A stretch of DNA of 64,000 nt from Liolophura sinensis (Eukaryota > Mollusca > Polyplacophora > Chitonida > Chitonidae). Below, piece after piece: positions 47,220 to 58,610 of this stretch (position 1 is the first letter of the stretch; each line of letters starts with the position of its first letter). The stretch spans positions 22,396,017-22,460,016 of the forward strand of contig NC_088307.1 in NCBI RefSeq assembly GCF_032854445.1, read 5' to 3'. A program made the position numbers and the translations under genes. The notes under the pieces are model-generated. The model did not search any database and was not told where the DNA came from. It saw nothing but the letters and a program-made list of their open reading frames with translations.

Positions 47220-48720
47220 GCCAGACACATTTTTCTCAACTGTCAATCCAAGCTTAAAGTCTTTTGGAGTGGTGTCATTTTCTCCACATATAAACAGCCA
47301 GTGTTATACTTTTACCACTGCCTCCTACATAATTCCTTGTATCTAGTACGTGCTGGTATTTTAAGTCCCACTGGCACTATCAGATGCTAGGAAGGAAAAA
47401 GAACAACGTTGACAACAATTTTTCATTCGACTTCAATCCCTTTTTTGGATCTAATATGGGCTGGTGTAAAGCAAAAAATAGCACTATTACATGCTAGTGA
47501 GGGTATTCTTACCATCAGTTGTGTGCCTTGAATTCACTTCCAGTCAGGCGCCTTCCATTCCGTGTTTGTGCTACGTGCTGGTGTAAATCTTCAATTAGCA
47601 CTATCACATGCTAGGAAGGGAAAAGCTCTACCACTTATACTTGGATAGTTGTTCTATATATACTACATCTAAAGGTCCGCCAATTTCTTATGGAAGGAGC
47701 TACAGTAGTCGTGATTTAGTCTATGCTGTCTTTCTTTGTATCTAGTATGTGCTGGTTTTAAAAACTATATTAGCACTATTAGATGCTTAGGATGGCGTGT
47801 GGAGCAATCATCAAAATCGGCAAACAACTTTCTGAAGAGTGGCTAAAAGTGTACTGCTAAACTCTACCAATGCCTATATTTCTTCTTTCTGTAGAGGAGC
47901 ATATATACGTTTTATTCATTAGTCTTATGTTTTCGACTTACTAGTGATTTTTTGAAGAAAGGAAACAGAGCAGGAATTCACATAGAGTAAACATTTTCCA
48001 CGCTTCTACTAGCCAGACACATTTTTCTCAACTCTCAATCCAATCTTAAAGTCTTCAGGAGTGGTGTCATTTTCTTTACATATAAACAGCCAGTGTTATA
48101 CTTTTACCACTGCCTCCTACATCCTTCCTCGTATTTAGTACGTGCTGGTCTTTTTAAGTCCCACTAGCACTGTCAGATGCTAGGAAGGAAACACAACATC
48201 GTTGATGACAATTTTTCATTCGACTTCAATCCCTTGCTTGGATCTAATTTGGGCTGGTGTAAAGCAAAAACTAGCACTACTACATGCCAGAGAGGGTATT
48301 CTTACCATAAGTTGTGTGCCTTGAATTCACTTCCAGTGAGGCGTCTTCCCTTCCTTGTATGTGCTACGTGCTGGTGTAAATCTTCAATTAGCACTATCAC
48401 ATGCTAGGAAAGGAAAAGTTCTAGCACACATACTTGGATGGTTGTTGTATATTTACTACATCTATAGGTCCGCTAATTTCACCTGAAAGGAGCTACAGTA
48501 GTCGTGATTTAGTCTATGCTGTCTTTCTTTGTATCTAGTACGTGCTGGTTTTAAAAACAATATTAGCACTATTAGATGCTTAGGATGGCGTGTGCAGGAA
48601 TCATGAAAATCGGCAAACAACTGTATGAAGCGTGGCTAAAAATGTACAGCTAAAGTCTGCCAATGCCTACATTTTTTCTTTCTGTAGAGGAGCATATATA
48701 CGTTTTATTCAATAGTCTTT
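47220..48720 (+). repeat. Two-monomer block duplicated 3960 bp downstream (51180-52550)
   Basis: Phase marks 47352 and 48144 recur at 51312 and 52104, exactly 3960 bp (five monomers) later. Shared rare variants are TAATTCCTTGTATCTAG, GCTGGTATTTTAAG, TACTACATGCCAGAGAGGG and CACATACTTGGATGGTTG. The 76-residue frames at 48177 and 52137 are simply the same repeat sequence twice. Confidence 0.9.
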
Positions 48721-51700
48721 TGTTTTGGACTTACCGGTAATTATTTGAAGAAAGGAAACACAGCAGGAATTCACACAGAGTAAACATTTTCTGCGCTTCT
48801 ACTAGCCAGACACATTTTTCTCAACTGTCAATCCAAGCTTAAAGTCTTTTGGAGTGGTGTCATTTTCTCCACATATAAACAGCCAGTGTTATACTTTTAC
48901 CACTGCCTCCTACATCCTTCCTTGTATCTAATACGTGCTGGTCTTTTAAGTCCCACTGGCACTATCAGATGATAGGAAGGAAACACAACATTGTTGACGA
49001 CAATTATTCATTCGAGTTCAATCACTTCTTTGGATCTGATATGGGCAGGTGTAAAGCAAAAACTAGCACTATTAGAAGCTAGTGAGGGTATTCTTACCAT
49101 CCGCTGTGTGCCTTGAATTCACTTCCAGTCAGGCGTCTTCCATTCCGTGTTTGGGCTACGTGCTGGTGTAAATCTTCAATTAGCACTATCACATGCTAGG
49201 AAGGGAAAAGCTCTACCACTCATACTTGGATAGTTGTTGTATATTTACTACATCTAAAGGTCGGATTATTTTTTATGGAAGGAGCTACAGTAGTCGTGAT
49301 TTAGTCTATGCTGTCTTTCTTTGTATCTAGTATGTTATGGTTTTAAAAACTATATTAGCACTATTAGATGCTTAGGAAGGCGTGTGGAGCAATCATCAAA
49401 ATCGGCAAACAACTGTCTGAAGCGTGGCTAAAAATGTACTGCTAAACTCTGACAATGCCTACATTTTTTCTTTCTGTAGAGGAGCATATATATGTTTAAT
49501 TCAATAGTCTTTTGTTTTGGACTTACCAGTAATTATTTGAAGAAAGGAAACACAGCAGGAATTCACACAGAGTAAACATTTTCTGCGCTTCTACTAGCCA
49601 GACACATTTTTCTCAACTGTCAATCCAAGCTTAAAGTCTTTTGGAGTGGTGTCATTTTCTCCACATATAAACAGCCAGTGTTATACTTTTACCACTGCCT
49701 CCTACATCCTTCCTTGTATCTAGTACGTGCTGGTCTTTTAAGTTCCACTAGCACTGTCAGATGCTAGGAAGGAAACACAACATCGTTGATGACAATTTTT
49801 CATTCGAATTCAATCCCTTTTTTGAAACTCATATGGGCTGGTGTAAAGCAAAAACTAGCACTTTTAGATGCTAGTGAGGGTATTCTTACTATCATTTGTG
49901 AGCCTTGAATTTACTTCCAGTCAGGCGTCTTCCCAGCCTTTTATGTCCTACGTGCTGGTTTAAATCTTCAATTAGCACTATCACATGCTAGGAAAGGAAA
50001 AGTTCTAGCACACATACTTAGATAGTTGTTGTATATTTACTACATCTATAGGTCGGCTAATTTCACCTGGAAGGAGCTACATTAGTCGTGATTTAGTCTA
50101 TGCTGTCTTTCTTCGCATCTAGTACGTGCTGGTTTTAAAAACAATATTAGCACTATTAGATGCTTAGGATAGCGAGTGGAGGAATCATCAAAATCGGCAA
50201 ACAACAGTATGAAGCGTGGCTAAAAATGTACAGCTAAAGTCTGACAATGCCTATATTTCTTCTTTCTGTAGAGGAGCATATATACGTTTTATTCAATAGG
50301 CTTTTGTTTTCGACTCACCAGTGATTATTTGAAGAGTAGAAACACAGCAGGAATTCACACAGGGTAAACATTTTCTGCGCTTCTACTAGCCAGACACATT
50401 TTTCTCATCTGTCAATCCAAGCTTAAAGCCTCTTGGAGTGATGTCATTTTCTTCACATATAAACAGCCAGTGTTATACTTTTACCACTGCCTCCTACATC
50501 CTTCCTTGTATCTAGTACGTGCTGGTCTTTTAAGTCCTACTAGCACTATCAGATGCTAGGAAGGAAACACAACATCGTTCCTGACAATTTTTCATTCGAC
50601 TTCAATCAGTTCCTTGGATCTGATATGAGCTGGTGTAAAGCAAAAACTAGAACTATTAGATGGTAGTGAGGGTCTTCTTACCATCAGTTTTGTGCATTGA
50701 ATTCACTTCCAGTCTGGCGTCTTCCCTGCCTTGTATGTGCTACGTGCTGGTGTAAATCTTCAATTAGCACTATCACATGGTACAAGAGGAAAAGTTCTAC
50801 CACTCATACTTGGATAGTTGTTGTATATTTACTACATCTGTAGGTCGGCTAATTTCACCTGGAAGAAGCTAGAGTAGTCGTGATTTAGTCTATGCTGTCT
50901 TTCTTTGTATCTAGTACGTGCTGGTTTTAAAACTATATTAGCACTATTAGATGCTTAGGATGGCGTGTGGAGTAATCATCAAAATCGGAAAACAACTGTC
51001 TAAAGCGTGGCTAAAAATGTACTGCTCAACTTTGCCTATGCCTACATTTTTTCTTTCTATAGAGGAGCATATATACGATTTACTCAATAGTCTTTTGTTT
51101 TCGACTCACCAGTGATTATTTTAAGAAAGGAAACAAAGCAGGAATTCACACAGAGTAAACATTTTCTGCGCTTCTACTAGCCAGACACATTTTTCTCAAC
51201 TGTCAATCCAAGCTTAAAGTCTTTTGGAGTGGTGTCATTTTCTCCACATATAAACAGCCAGTGTTATACTTTTACCACTGCCTCCTATATAATTCCTTGT
51301 ATCTAGTACGTGCTGGTATTTTAAGTCCCACTGGCACTATCAGATGCTAGGAAGGAAAAAGAACAACGTTGACAACAATTTTTCATTCGACTTCAATCCC
51401 TTTTTTGGATCTCATATGGGCTGGTGTAAAGCAAAAACTAGCACTTTTAGATGCTAGTGAGGGTATTCTTACCATCAGTTGTGTGCCTTGAATTCACTTC
51501 CAGTCATGCGTCTTCCCTGCCTTGTAAGTCCTACGTGCTGGTTTAAATCTTCAATTAGCACTACCACATGCTAGGAAAGGTAAAGTTCTACCACCCATAC
51601 TTGGATAGTTGTTGTATATTTACTACATCTATAGGTCCGCTAATTTCACATGGAAGGAGCTATAGTAGTCGTGATTTAGTCTATGCTGTCTTTCTTTGTA

Positions 51701-54700
51701 TCTAGTACGTGCTTGTTTTAAAAACTATATTAGCACTATTAGATGCTTAGGATGGCGTGTGGAGCAATCATCAAAATCGGCAAACAACTGTCTGAAGCGT
51801 GGCTAAAAGTGTACTGCTAAACTCTACCAATGCCTATATTTCTTCTTTCTGTAGAGGAGCATATATACGTTTTATTCATTAGTCTTATGTTTTCGACTCA
51901 CCAGTGATTATTTGAAGAGAAGAAACACAGCAGGAATTCACATAGAGTAAACATTTTCCACGCTTCTACTAGCCAGACACATTTTTCTCAACTGTCAATC
52001 CAATCTTAAAGTCTTCAGGAGTGGTGTCATTTTCTTCACATATAAACAGTCAGTGTTATACTTTTACCACTGCCTCCTACATCCTTCTTCGTATCTAGTA
52101 CGTGCTGGTCTTTTTAAGTCCCACTAGAACTGTCAGATGCTAGGAAGGAAACACAACATCGTTGATGACAATTTTTCATTCGACTTCAATCCCTTGCTTG
52201 GATCTAATATGGGCTGGTGTAAAGCAAAAACTAGCACTACTACATGCCAGAGAGGGTATTCTTACCATAAGTTGTGTGCCTTGAATTCACTTCCAGTGAG
52301 GCGTCTTCCCTTCCTTGTATGTGCTACGTGCTGGTGTAAATCTTCAATTAGCACTATCACATGCTAGGAAAGGAAAAGTTCTAGCACACATACTTGGATG
52401 GTTGTTGTATATTTACTACATCTATAGGTCCGCTAATTTCACCTGAAATGAGCTACAGTAGTCGTGATTTAGTCTATGCTGTCTTTCTTTGTATCTAGTA
52501 CGTGCTGGTTTTAAAATCTATATTAGCACTATTAGATGCTTAGGATAGCGTGTGGAGCAATAATCAAAATCGACAAACAACTGTCTGAAGCGTGGGTAAA
52601 ATTGAACTGCTAAACTTTCCCTATGTCCACATTTCTTCTTTCTATAGCGGAGAATATATACGTTTTTTCTTTAGTCTTTTGTTTTGGAATCACCAGTGAT
52701 TATTTGAAGAAAGGAAACACAGCAGGAATTCACACAGAGTAAACATTTTCTGTGCTTCTACTAGCCAGATACAAAGTCTTTTGGCGTGGTGTCATTTTCC
52801 CTACTTATAAACAGCCAGTGTTATACTTTTACCACTGCCTCCTACATCCTCCTTGTATCTAGTACGTGCTGGTCTTTTAAGTCCTACTAGCACTATCAGA
52901 TGCTAGGAAGGAAACATAACATCGTTGACGACAATTTTTCATTCGACTTCAATCCCTTCCTTGGATCTAATATGGGCTTGTGTGAAGCAAAAACTAGCAG
53001 TATTGGATGCTAGTGAGGGTATTCTTACCATCAGTTGTGTGCCTTGAATTCACTTCCAGTCATGCGTCTTCCCTGCCTTGTATGTGCTACGTGCTGGTGT
53101 AAATCTTCAATTAGCACTATCACATGCTAGGAGAGGAAAAGTTCTACCACCCATACTTGGATAGTTGTTGTATATTTACTACATCTATAGGTCGGCTAAT
53201 TTCTTATGGAAGGAGCTATAGTAGTCGTGATTTAGTCTATGCTGTCTTTCTTTGTATCTAGTACGTGCTGGTTTTAAAAACTATATTGGCACTATTAGAT
53301 GCTTAGGATGGCGTGTGGAGAATTTATCAAAATCGGGAAACAACTGTCTGAAGTGTGACTAAAGGTGTACTGCTAAACTCTGCCAATGTCTATATTTCTT
53401 CTTTCTGTAGAGGAGCATATATACGTTTTATTCATTAGTCTTTTGTTTTGGACTCACCAGTAATTATTTGAAGAAACGAAACACAGCACCACATATAAAC
53501 AGGCAGTGTTATACTTTTACCACTGCCTCCTACATCCTTCCTTGTATTTAGTACGTGCTGGTCTTTTAAGTCCCACTAGCACTATCAGATGCTAGGAAGG
53601 AAACACAACATCGTTGACGACAATTTTTCATTCGACTTCAATCCCTTCCTTGGATCTAATATGGGCAGGTGTAAAGCAACAACTAGCACTATTTAATGCT
53701 AGTGAGGGTATTCTTACCATAAGTTGTGTGCCTTGAATTTACTTCCAGTCAGGCGTCTTCCCTTCCTTGTATGTGCTACGTGCTGGTGTAAATCTTCAAT
53801 TAGCACTACCACATGCTAGGAAAGGAAAAGTTCTACCACCCATACTTGGATAGTTGTTGTATATTTACTACATCTATAGGTCCGCTAATTTCACGTGGAA
53901 GGAGCTACAGTAGTCGTGATTTAGTCTATGCTGTCTTTCTTTGTATCTAGTACGTGCTGGTTTTAAAAACTATATTAGCACTATTAGATGCTTAGGATGG
54001 CATGTGGAGCAATCATCAAAATCGACAAACAACTGTCTGAAGCGTGACTAAAAGTGTACTGCTAAACTCTGCCGATGCCTATATTTCTTCTTTCTGTAGA
54101 GGAGCATATATACGTTTTATTCATTAGCCTTTTGTTTTCGACTCACCAGTGATTATTTGAAGAAAGGAAACACAGCAGGAATTCACACAGAGTAAACATT
54201 TTTCATGCTTCTACTCGCCAGACACATTTTTCTCAACTGTCAATCCAATCTTAAAGTCTTTTGGAGTGGTGTCATTTTCTCCACATATAAACAGCCAGTG
54301 TTATACTTTTATTACTGCCTCCTACATCCTTCCTTGTATCCAGTGCGTGCTGGTCTTTTAAGTCCCACTAGCACTATCAGATGCTAGGAAGGAAACACAA
54401 CATCGTTGACGACCATCTTTTATTCGACTTCAATCGCTTTTTTGATCTATTATGGGCTGATGTAAAGCAAAGAACTAGCAGTATTAGATGCTAGTGAGGG
54501 TATTCTTACCATAAGTTGTGTGCCTTGATATCACTTCCAGTGAGGCGTCTTCCCTTCCTTGTATGTGCTACGTGCTGGTGTAAATCTTCAATTAGCTCTG
54601 TCACATGCTAGGAAAGGAAAAGTTCTACCATCCATACTTGGGTAGTTGTATATTTACTACATCTATACGTCGGCTAATTTCACATGGAAGGACCCACAGT

Positions 54701-54770
54701 AGTCGTGATTTATTCTATGCTGTCTTTCTTTGTATCTAGTACGTGCTGGTTTTAAAAACTATGAGTAAAC

Positions 54771-55329
54771 TTTGAACAGTATTTTGTTTCCGATATCATT
54801 TGTGCCCCGAGAGTGTGTTTTTAGGGATTGCCAGGGTTTTGACCATGATCTGCGGTCACATGAACTCACACGCTAGGGGACCAGCGGTGTGAAGACTAGT
54901 TGCTTTATGGTGTCTCTGTTCTTCCAGCTGACATTCATCATGATGTTTCGGAAGGACTAAAATCTGGGATGTTGAAGCCCATATTGCAGGTCAATTAGTA
55001 TTTATATCTGTTAGCTAAATACATCTAGTCTTGTTTAAAAGGCTGCATGTCCATGGAATATAGTCCCCCATAATATAAAAAGCAAGCCATCAGTGATCAA
55101 AGATGCCAAGCTGAATAAAGATTCTAGGAATTGTACACAAACGTACAGAAGCCTACAAAATATGTTTCATTTTAATTACCTTTTGTATTCTTTATTAAAG
55201 TGATATTCAAATACAACGAATCTTAGCTGTTAACTTACACTCTGCCATAAGAAGTATACACGGTTATAGTTGATTACCTTTAGGATAACACGGAATGTAA
55301 AAACTTCTCCAGGCATGTGCATTGTTCTG
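54771..55329. other. No gene recognised, right flank of the satellite
   Basis: Unique-looking DNA directly after the array. It contains no SINE and no frame worth reporting. Confidence 0.45.
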
Positions 55330-55369
55330 CTGATGTTTGCATTTTCCAAATATTTGTAGAGTTATCTAC

Positions 55370-55455
55370 CAAAGCCGTATTTTACCAGTTACGTGTGACC
55401 ATTTGCCATCTATCGCACTGTCCTCGCTGCTTTGGCTATACTCTCTATGCTGTCA
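55370..55455 (-). repeat. Dispersed repeat family D fragment
   Basis: GCCGTATTTTACCAGTTACG, then TGACCATTTGCCATCTATCG, then TACTCTCTATGCTGTC is the head-side portion of family D. Confidence 0.55.
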
Positions 55456-55649
55456 AGAGCGATAATTTTGACAATGAACCCGACTTTGGCATACATCACT
55501 AAAAGCTGTAACTCCTTCTCTATACAAGAGTGCGTCCTAGTTTCCTGTTTTGGATATTTGTCGCTCCATTACAAATCTGAATGACCCATTATGATTGACG
55601 ATTGGTATGCGAATCTTCGATGTGACTTTCTTGACCTTCTTCCGTTCTT

Positions 55650-55671
55650 GGGGGCCTCCGTGGCCTAACGA
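55650..55671 (+). mobile_element. SINE family S1, extreme 5' fragment
   Basis: GGGGGCCTCCGTGGCCTAAC matches only the first bases of the S1 head and then runs into family D. Confidence 0.4.
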
Positions 55672-55674
55672 TGA

Positions 55675-55812
55675 ACTATGGATTTACATAAATAGTTAGA
55701 ATAAAACCATGACTGAGGTCAACCGACAAGAGACCGTGTTTTACCAGTTGCCTATCACTATTTGCAACTATCACACTTTCGTCGCTGCTTTAGGTTTACT
55801 CTCTATGCTATA
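55675..55812 (-). repeat. Dispersed repeat family D fragment
   Basis: AATAGTTAGAATAAAACCAT, GACTGAGGTCAACCGACAAG, AGACCGTGTTTTACCAGTTG and TATCACACTTTCGTCGCTGC follow the D order. Confidence 0.6.
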
Positions 55813-56599
55813 CTGACGATAACTTTTCGTATACTCAACTTAAAGACATAATGGTGGACTAGGTTCGTCAATGGCTGTAAAATGGACACATCCACAGTTT
55901 TGACGTAGGATGAGAAACCGCAAACCAAATTTTAAAGGGCAATACCGAGGCTTTATAAATATTGATCAAACTTTAATTTACTCTTAAGAATTGCGCTTAG
56001 ACGGTTTTGGAAGACACGCATGGGAGGCGAAGTAATGAGATGCGAATTGTAACGAAACTGAAACCACTTTCCTATTCACAAGAACAAAATTCCAAACTGG
56101 TTACAGCGCCTTAATTTCCTTTGGCTGTCTACACAGTATTTGAAAGCTGCATTTTAATAACAGTGTTGACGTCTGTGTAAACACGCGAAAAGCGTGCCAA
56201 GCCCGGGGACATTCATTTTCCATTACGGCACAATAGACCGAGGAAGCATGATGCCATCAGCTCCCAGTCTCTCAGCTGTCTGCACGCGGAGCAACACTAA
56301 AAGCCACGAACAATGATGATCTAGTGGCCCGTGTCCACCCATCAACTCTAGCTATAGGGAGCATGCCATTGGCCATAGAAAATTAACAGCTGTTTTTCTT
56401 AATCACAGCTTATGTGTATCAATATGTTTCGTGTTCAACACTCGTTATAATTCAGAACCGTAGACATTCTAGATGGACAAATGAACAAAAAAGAGTACTC
56501 CAAAAAACTTTATACGTTACTGCCTAATTTACGTTCCCTGAATCACACAAGAAATCCCAGAATGATGCATACTGCGATTTGTTAGGTGAATTTGAAATC
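55813..56599. other. No gene recognised
   Basis: Unassigned DNA without features I can support. Confidence 0.4.
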
Positions 56600-57135
56600 T
56601 AAGTGTCGTACTGGGTACAATTCCACGTTTTTGCTACTTTTGGTAAGTGTTATTGTGTCCATCTCTGGGCTTTACGGTAAAAAAATGTTCTTGTGCTTTG
56701 GTATGGCCACATCGTGCTCTAGTGGAGGCAGAGCTGGTTGGTGTTAGCGACATACAACACCATTGTGATACAACTGAAATAATGCTAACAACGTGATGAA
56801 ATCTGGGCGTCGAGATGGATATCCATATATAGCATAGCATATTTTATAGCCTAGAAATGGTCGAACCAGGTCAGTAATCGGAAGACAAATTCCCAGAACG
56901 CTGAAGAACTAAGAAATTACATACAGCAAGATGAAGGATGCTATGTATATTCTACGTAAATCAGAGTCCATATAGTGTTGGTAAATAAGCTGCTAATCAA
57001 ATTACCCCAAAGGAAAATGTTCATATATAAAAGCTGGCTATCTAATTCAACACGAACACGATGAATTTCCGACCTCTATGTCCAGGCAAACACTTACGTG
57101 ACATAACTAGTGCGTGTGTACTTTGATATCTAGGC
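56600..57135 (-). pseudogene. Family E segment, decayed
   Basis: On the minus strand TGTAATTTCTTAGTTCTTCA, then GCGTTCTGGGAATTTGTC, then ATTACTGACCTGGTTCGACC aligns with the family E block of 12640-13060 (TTCTTAGTTCTTTGGCC, TTTGGGAACTGGCG, ATTGACCTGGAACG). The aligned frame has a stop at the position of DLE. The block TTCATCGTGTT also recurs near 57060. Confidence 0.4.
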
Positions 57136-57189
57136 ATACAGGAATGGCCAGTGTACCTTGGATGTTAGTTGAATCCAAGTAGTAGTTTT

Positions 57190-57320
57190 AGTCCGACAAT
57201 TTGAGAAACTTTCTTAACACGATGTTTCCAGGATACTTTAAGTACAGGTGAGCATGTAACGAGGAAGTTTTCTTCACAAACAAATGGCACCTGAGACGAT
57301 GGCTAGATGTACTCACATGA
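57190..57320. repeat. Diverged duplicate of 58905-59030
   Basis: TTTCCAGGATACTTTAAGTA, then AGCATGTAACGAGGAAGTTT, then TTCACAAACAAATGGCACCT parallels TTTCCAGAATATTTAAGTTC, AGCATGACGAAGTTTCCATT, TACAAACAATATATACCT. The origin is unknown. The 76-residue minus frame here is not clearly coding. Confidence 0.4.
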
Positions 57321-57579
57321 TCTGAACAGCGGGATGTAATGAAGTCGTCCACCCATAAAAACTGTATTACCCTAAAGAGCACGCTTATAGTGTCTCGGTT
57401 TTGAGAGTTCCTTAACACATGGCACTCAACGATAATGGAACTCGGATAGATTCACTGCATGTTTCTTTCTTATGGCTGAAATGTCTGTAAAAATATTTGA
57501 GGATGTAGTTACGAATATTTTCTGGAAGCAAGCTAGAATACTTTACTTAACATGAAATGTTACGCTTTTGTTAGTTCTG

Positions 57580-57687
57580 TATCAGTTAGAGGAAAGCACT
57601 AACCGAGAAAAACTGACCAGAGGCCAGATTTCACCGATTACCAGTGACTATTGCCAACTACATCTACACCCTACTTGCAGCTCCGGT

Positions 57688-57688
<1 letters not shown>
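57580..57688 (-). repeat. Dispersed repeat family D fragment
   Basis: CAGTTAGAGGAAAGCACTAA, CCAGAGGCCAGATTTCACCG, then GACTATTGCCAACTACATCT matches D with a few losses. It joins a (TTTA)n tail belonging to SINE S1. Confidence 0.5.
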
Positions 57689-57722
<34 letters not shown>

Positions 57723-57800
57723 TTTGATTGGTGTTCTCGCCGAACTCAAGAAAATTTCACTTATACGACCGCGGCAAACATTATGATGGGACCAAAATGG
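57689..57800 (-). mobile_element. SINE family S1 3' end with (TTTA)n tail
   Basis: Nine or so TTTA units, then TTTGATTGGTGTTCTCGCCG, AACTCAAGAAAATTTCACTT and ATACGACCGCGGC: the inverted S1 3' end with a long tail. Confidence 0.85.
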
Positions 57801-58382
57801 AGTTCTGATTTTACTCTGAATGCTAAAAAATACCCAGATCAGATTGTTGAACTGCGTCTTTAATGGTGGTCTTGGAACGTAAATGTTTATTTACAGTGTG
57901 ATGGTGAAATTCAATGCCTGTTTTCAGAGATAACAAGGTTATACAGACGAAGTTTCGAGATCTTCGGGCCATGTTGCCTGAATTTTCTTTATTGCTTTCC
58001 AAGAAAAGATATTATTATTTATATAAAGTTGAAATTTCAGGGCTACAGTCATTGATAAAAGTGCTATCTCACTGACTAAACTTAGATATCACTTTTGTTA
58101 TTACACACCCCGACACCATGACTTCACAAAGAAATATTTTGTATTATGACGCTCCAATTCAAGCTTAAAAGAATGACGTCATCATACAAGTTCAGTCAGC
58201 ATAACATTTCTTACGTCACGCAAAATGTCATGTGCGAAGTCATGCTAAATACACAAGTCTGTGAAGACCTACAGCTAAAAACATTGCTTAAACTTGTTCA
58301 AATACACATAATCATGATATTGTCAAAATGTAAATAATAAATGGGATATTGTACAGTGAAGGTTGAATATCATAAATACTAT
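57801..58382. other. No gene recognised
   Basis: Unassigned DNA. A 63-residue frame at 58146-58337 shows no domain. Confidence 0.4.
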
Positions 58383-58610
58383 TCTCGCGTCCGTGACCAA
58401 GGGGGGTAGCGCGCCAATGACCCAGACATGCCTCACCAATGAGCTCTTGCTGGCTTCCTCTCCGGCGGTGCATGGGAAAGTCCGCCAACAACCTGCGAAT
58501 GGTCGTGGGTTTCCCCCGAGTTCTGTCCGGTTTACTCCCACCATAATGCTGGCCGCCGTCGTTTACGTGAAATATTCTTAAGTATGGCGTAAAACACCAA
58601 TCAAATCAAT
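58383..58610 (+). mobile_element. SINE family S1, nearly complete
   Basis: A decayed head (GCGCGCCAATGACCCAGACA, CTCACCAATGAG) leads into CTTGCTGGCTTCCTCTCCGG, GGTCGTGGGTTTCCCCCGAG and CCACCATAATGCTGGCCGCC. The 3' end is TTAAGTATGGCGTAAAACAC, CAATCAAATC. The B-box segment is deleted, so this copy should be transcriptionally dead. Confidence 0.9.

Larger units (their letters stand above)
28310..54762 (+). repeat. 26.5-kb satellite array: 34 monomers of about 792 bp
   Basis: Taking the first GCTGGT of each monomer as phase mark, starts are 28469, 29259, 30053, 30694, 31487, 32279, 33071, 33863, 34653, 35443, 36236, 37053 and so on to 54349. Most intervals are 788-794 bp. Exceptions are 641 (30053-30694, deletion removing module 3), 817 (36236-37053, hexamer expansion), 764 (52104-52868) and 689 (52868-53557). 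Every complete monomer contains four copies of one ~65-bp module. There is no coding frame longer than about 80 residues, no SINE or LINE insertion inside, and no recognised RNA gene. It may be a centromeric or heterochromatic satellite; that role is inference. Confidence 0.98.

Noticed and set aside
28310-54762. Hammerhead ribozyme satellite, as known from other animal satellites
   Set aside because: I looked for the CTGATGA and GAAA core arrangement in the consensus monomer and did not find it in a compatible layout.
28310-54762. CENP-B box in the satellite
   Set aside because: No TTCG-N4-A-N2-CGGG match was seen in the consensus monomer.
28309-54770. Whole 26-kb array as a Mutator-type transposon because of the 9-bp flanking repeat
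   Set aside because: There are no terminal inverted repeats at the array ends and eight of the nine bases belong to the monomer, so microhomology is simpler.
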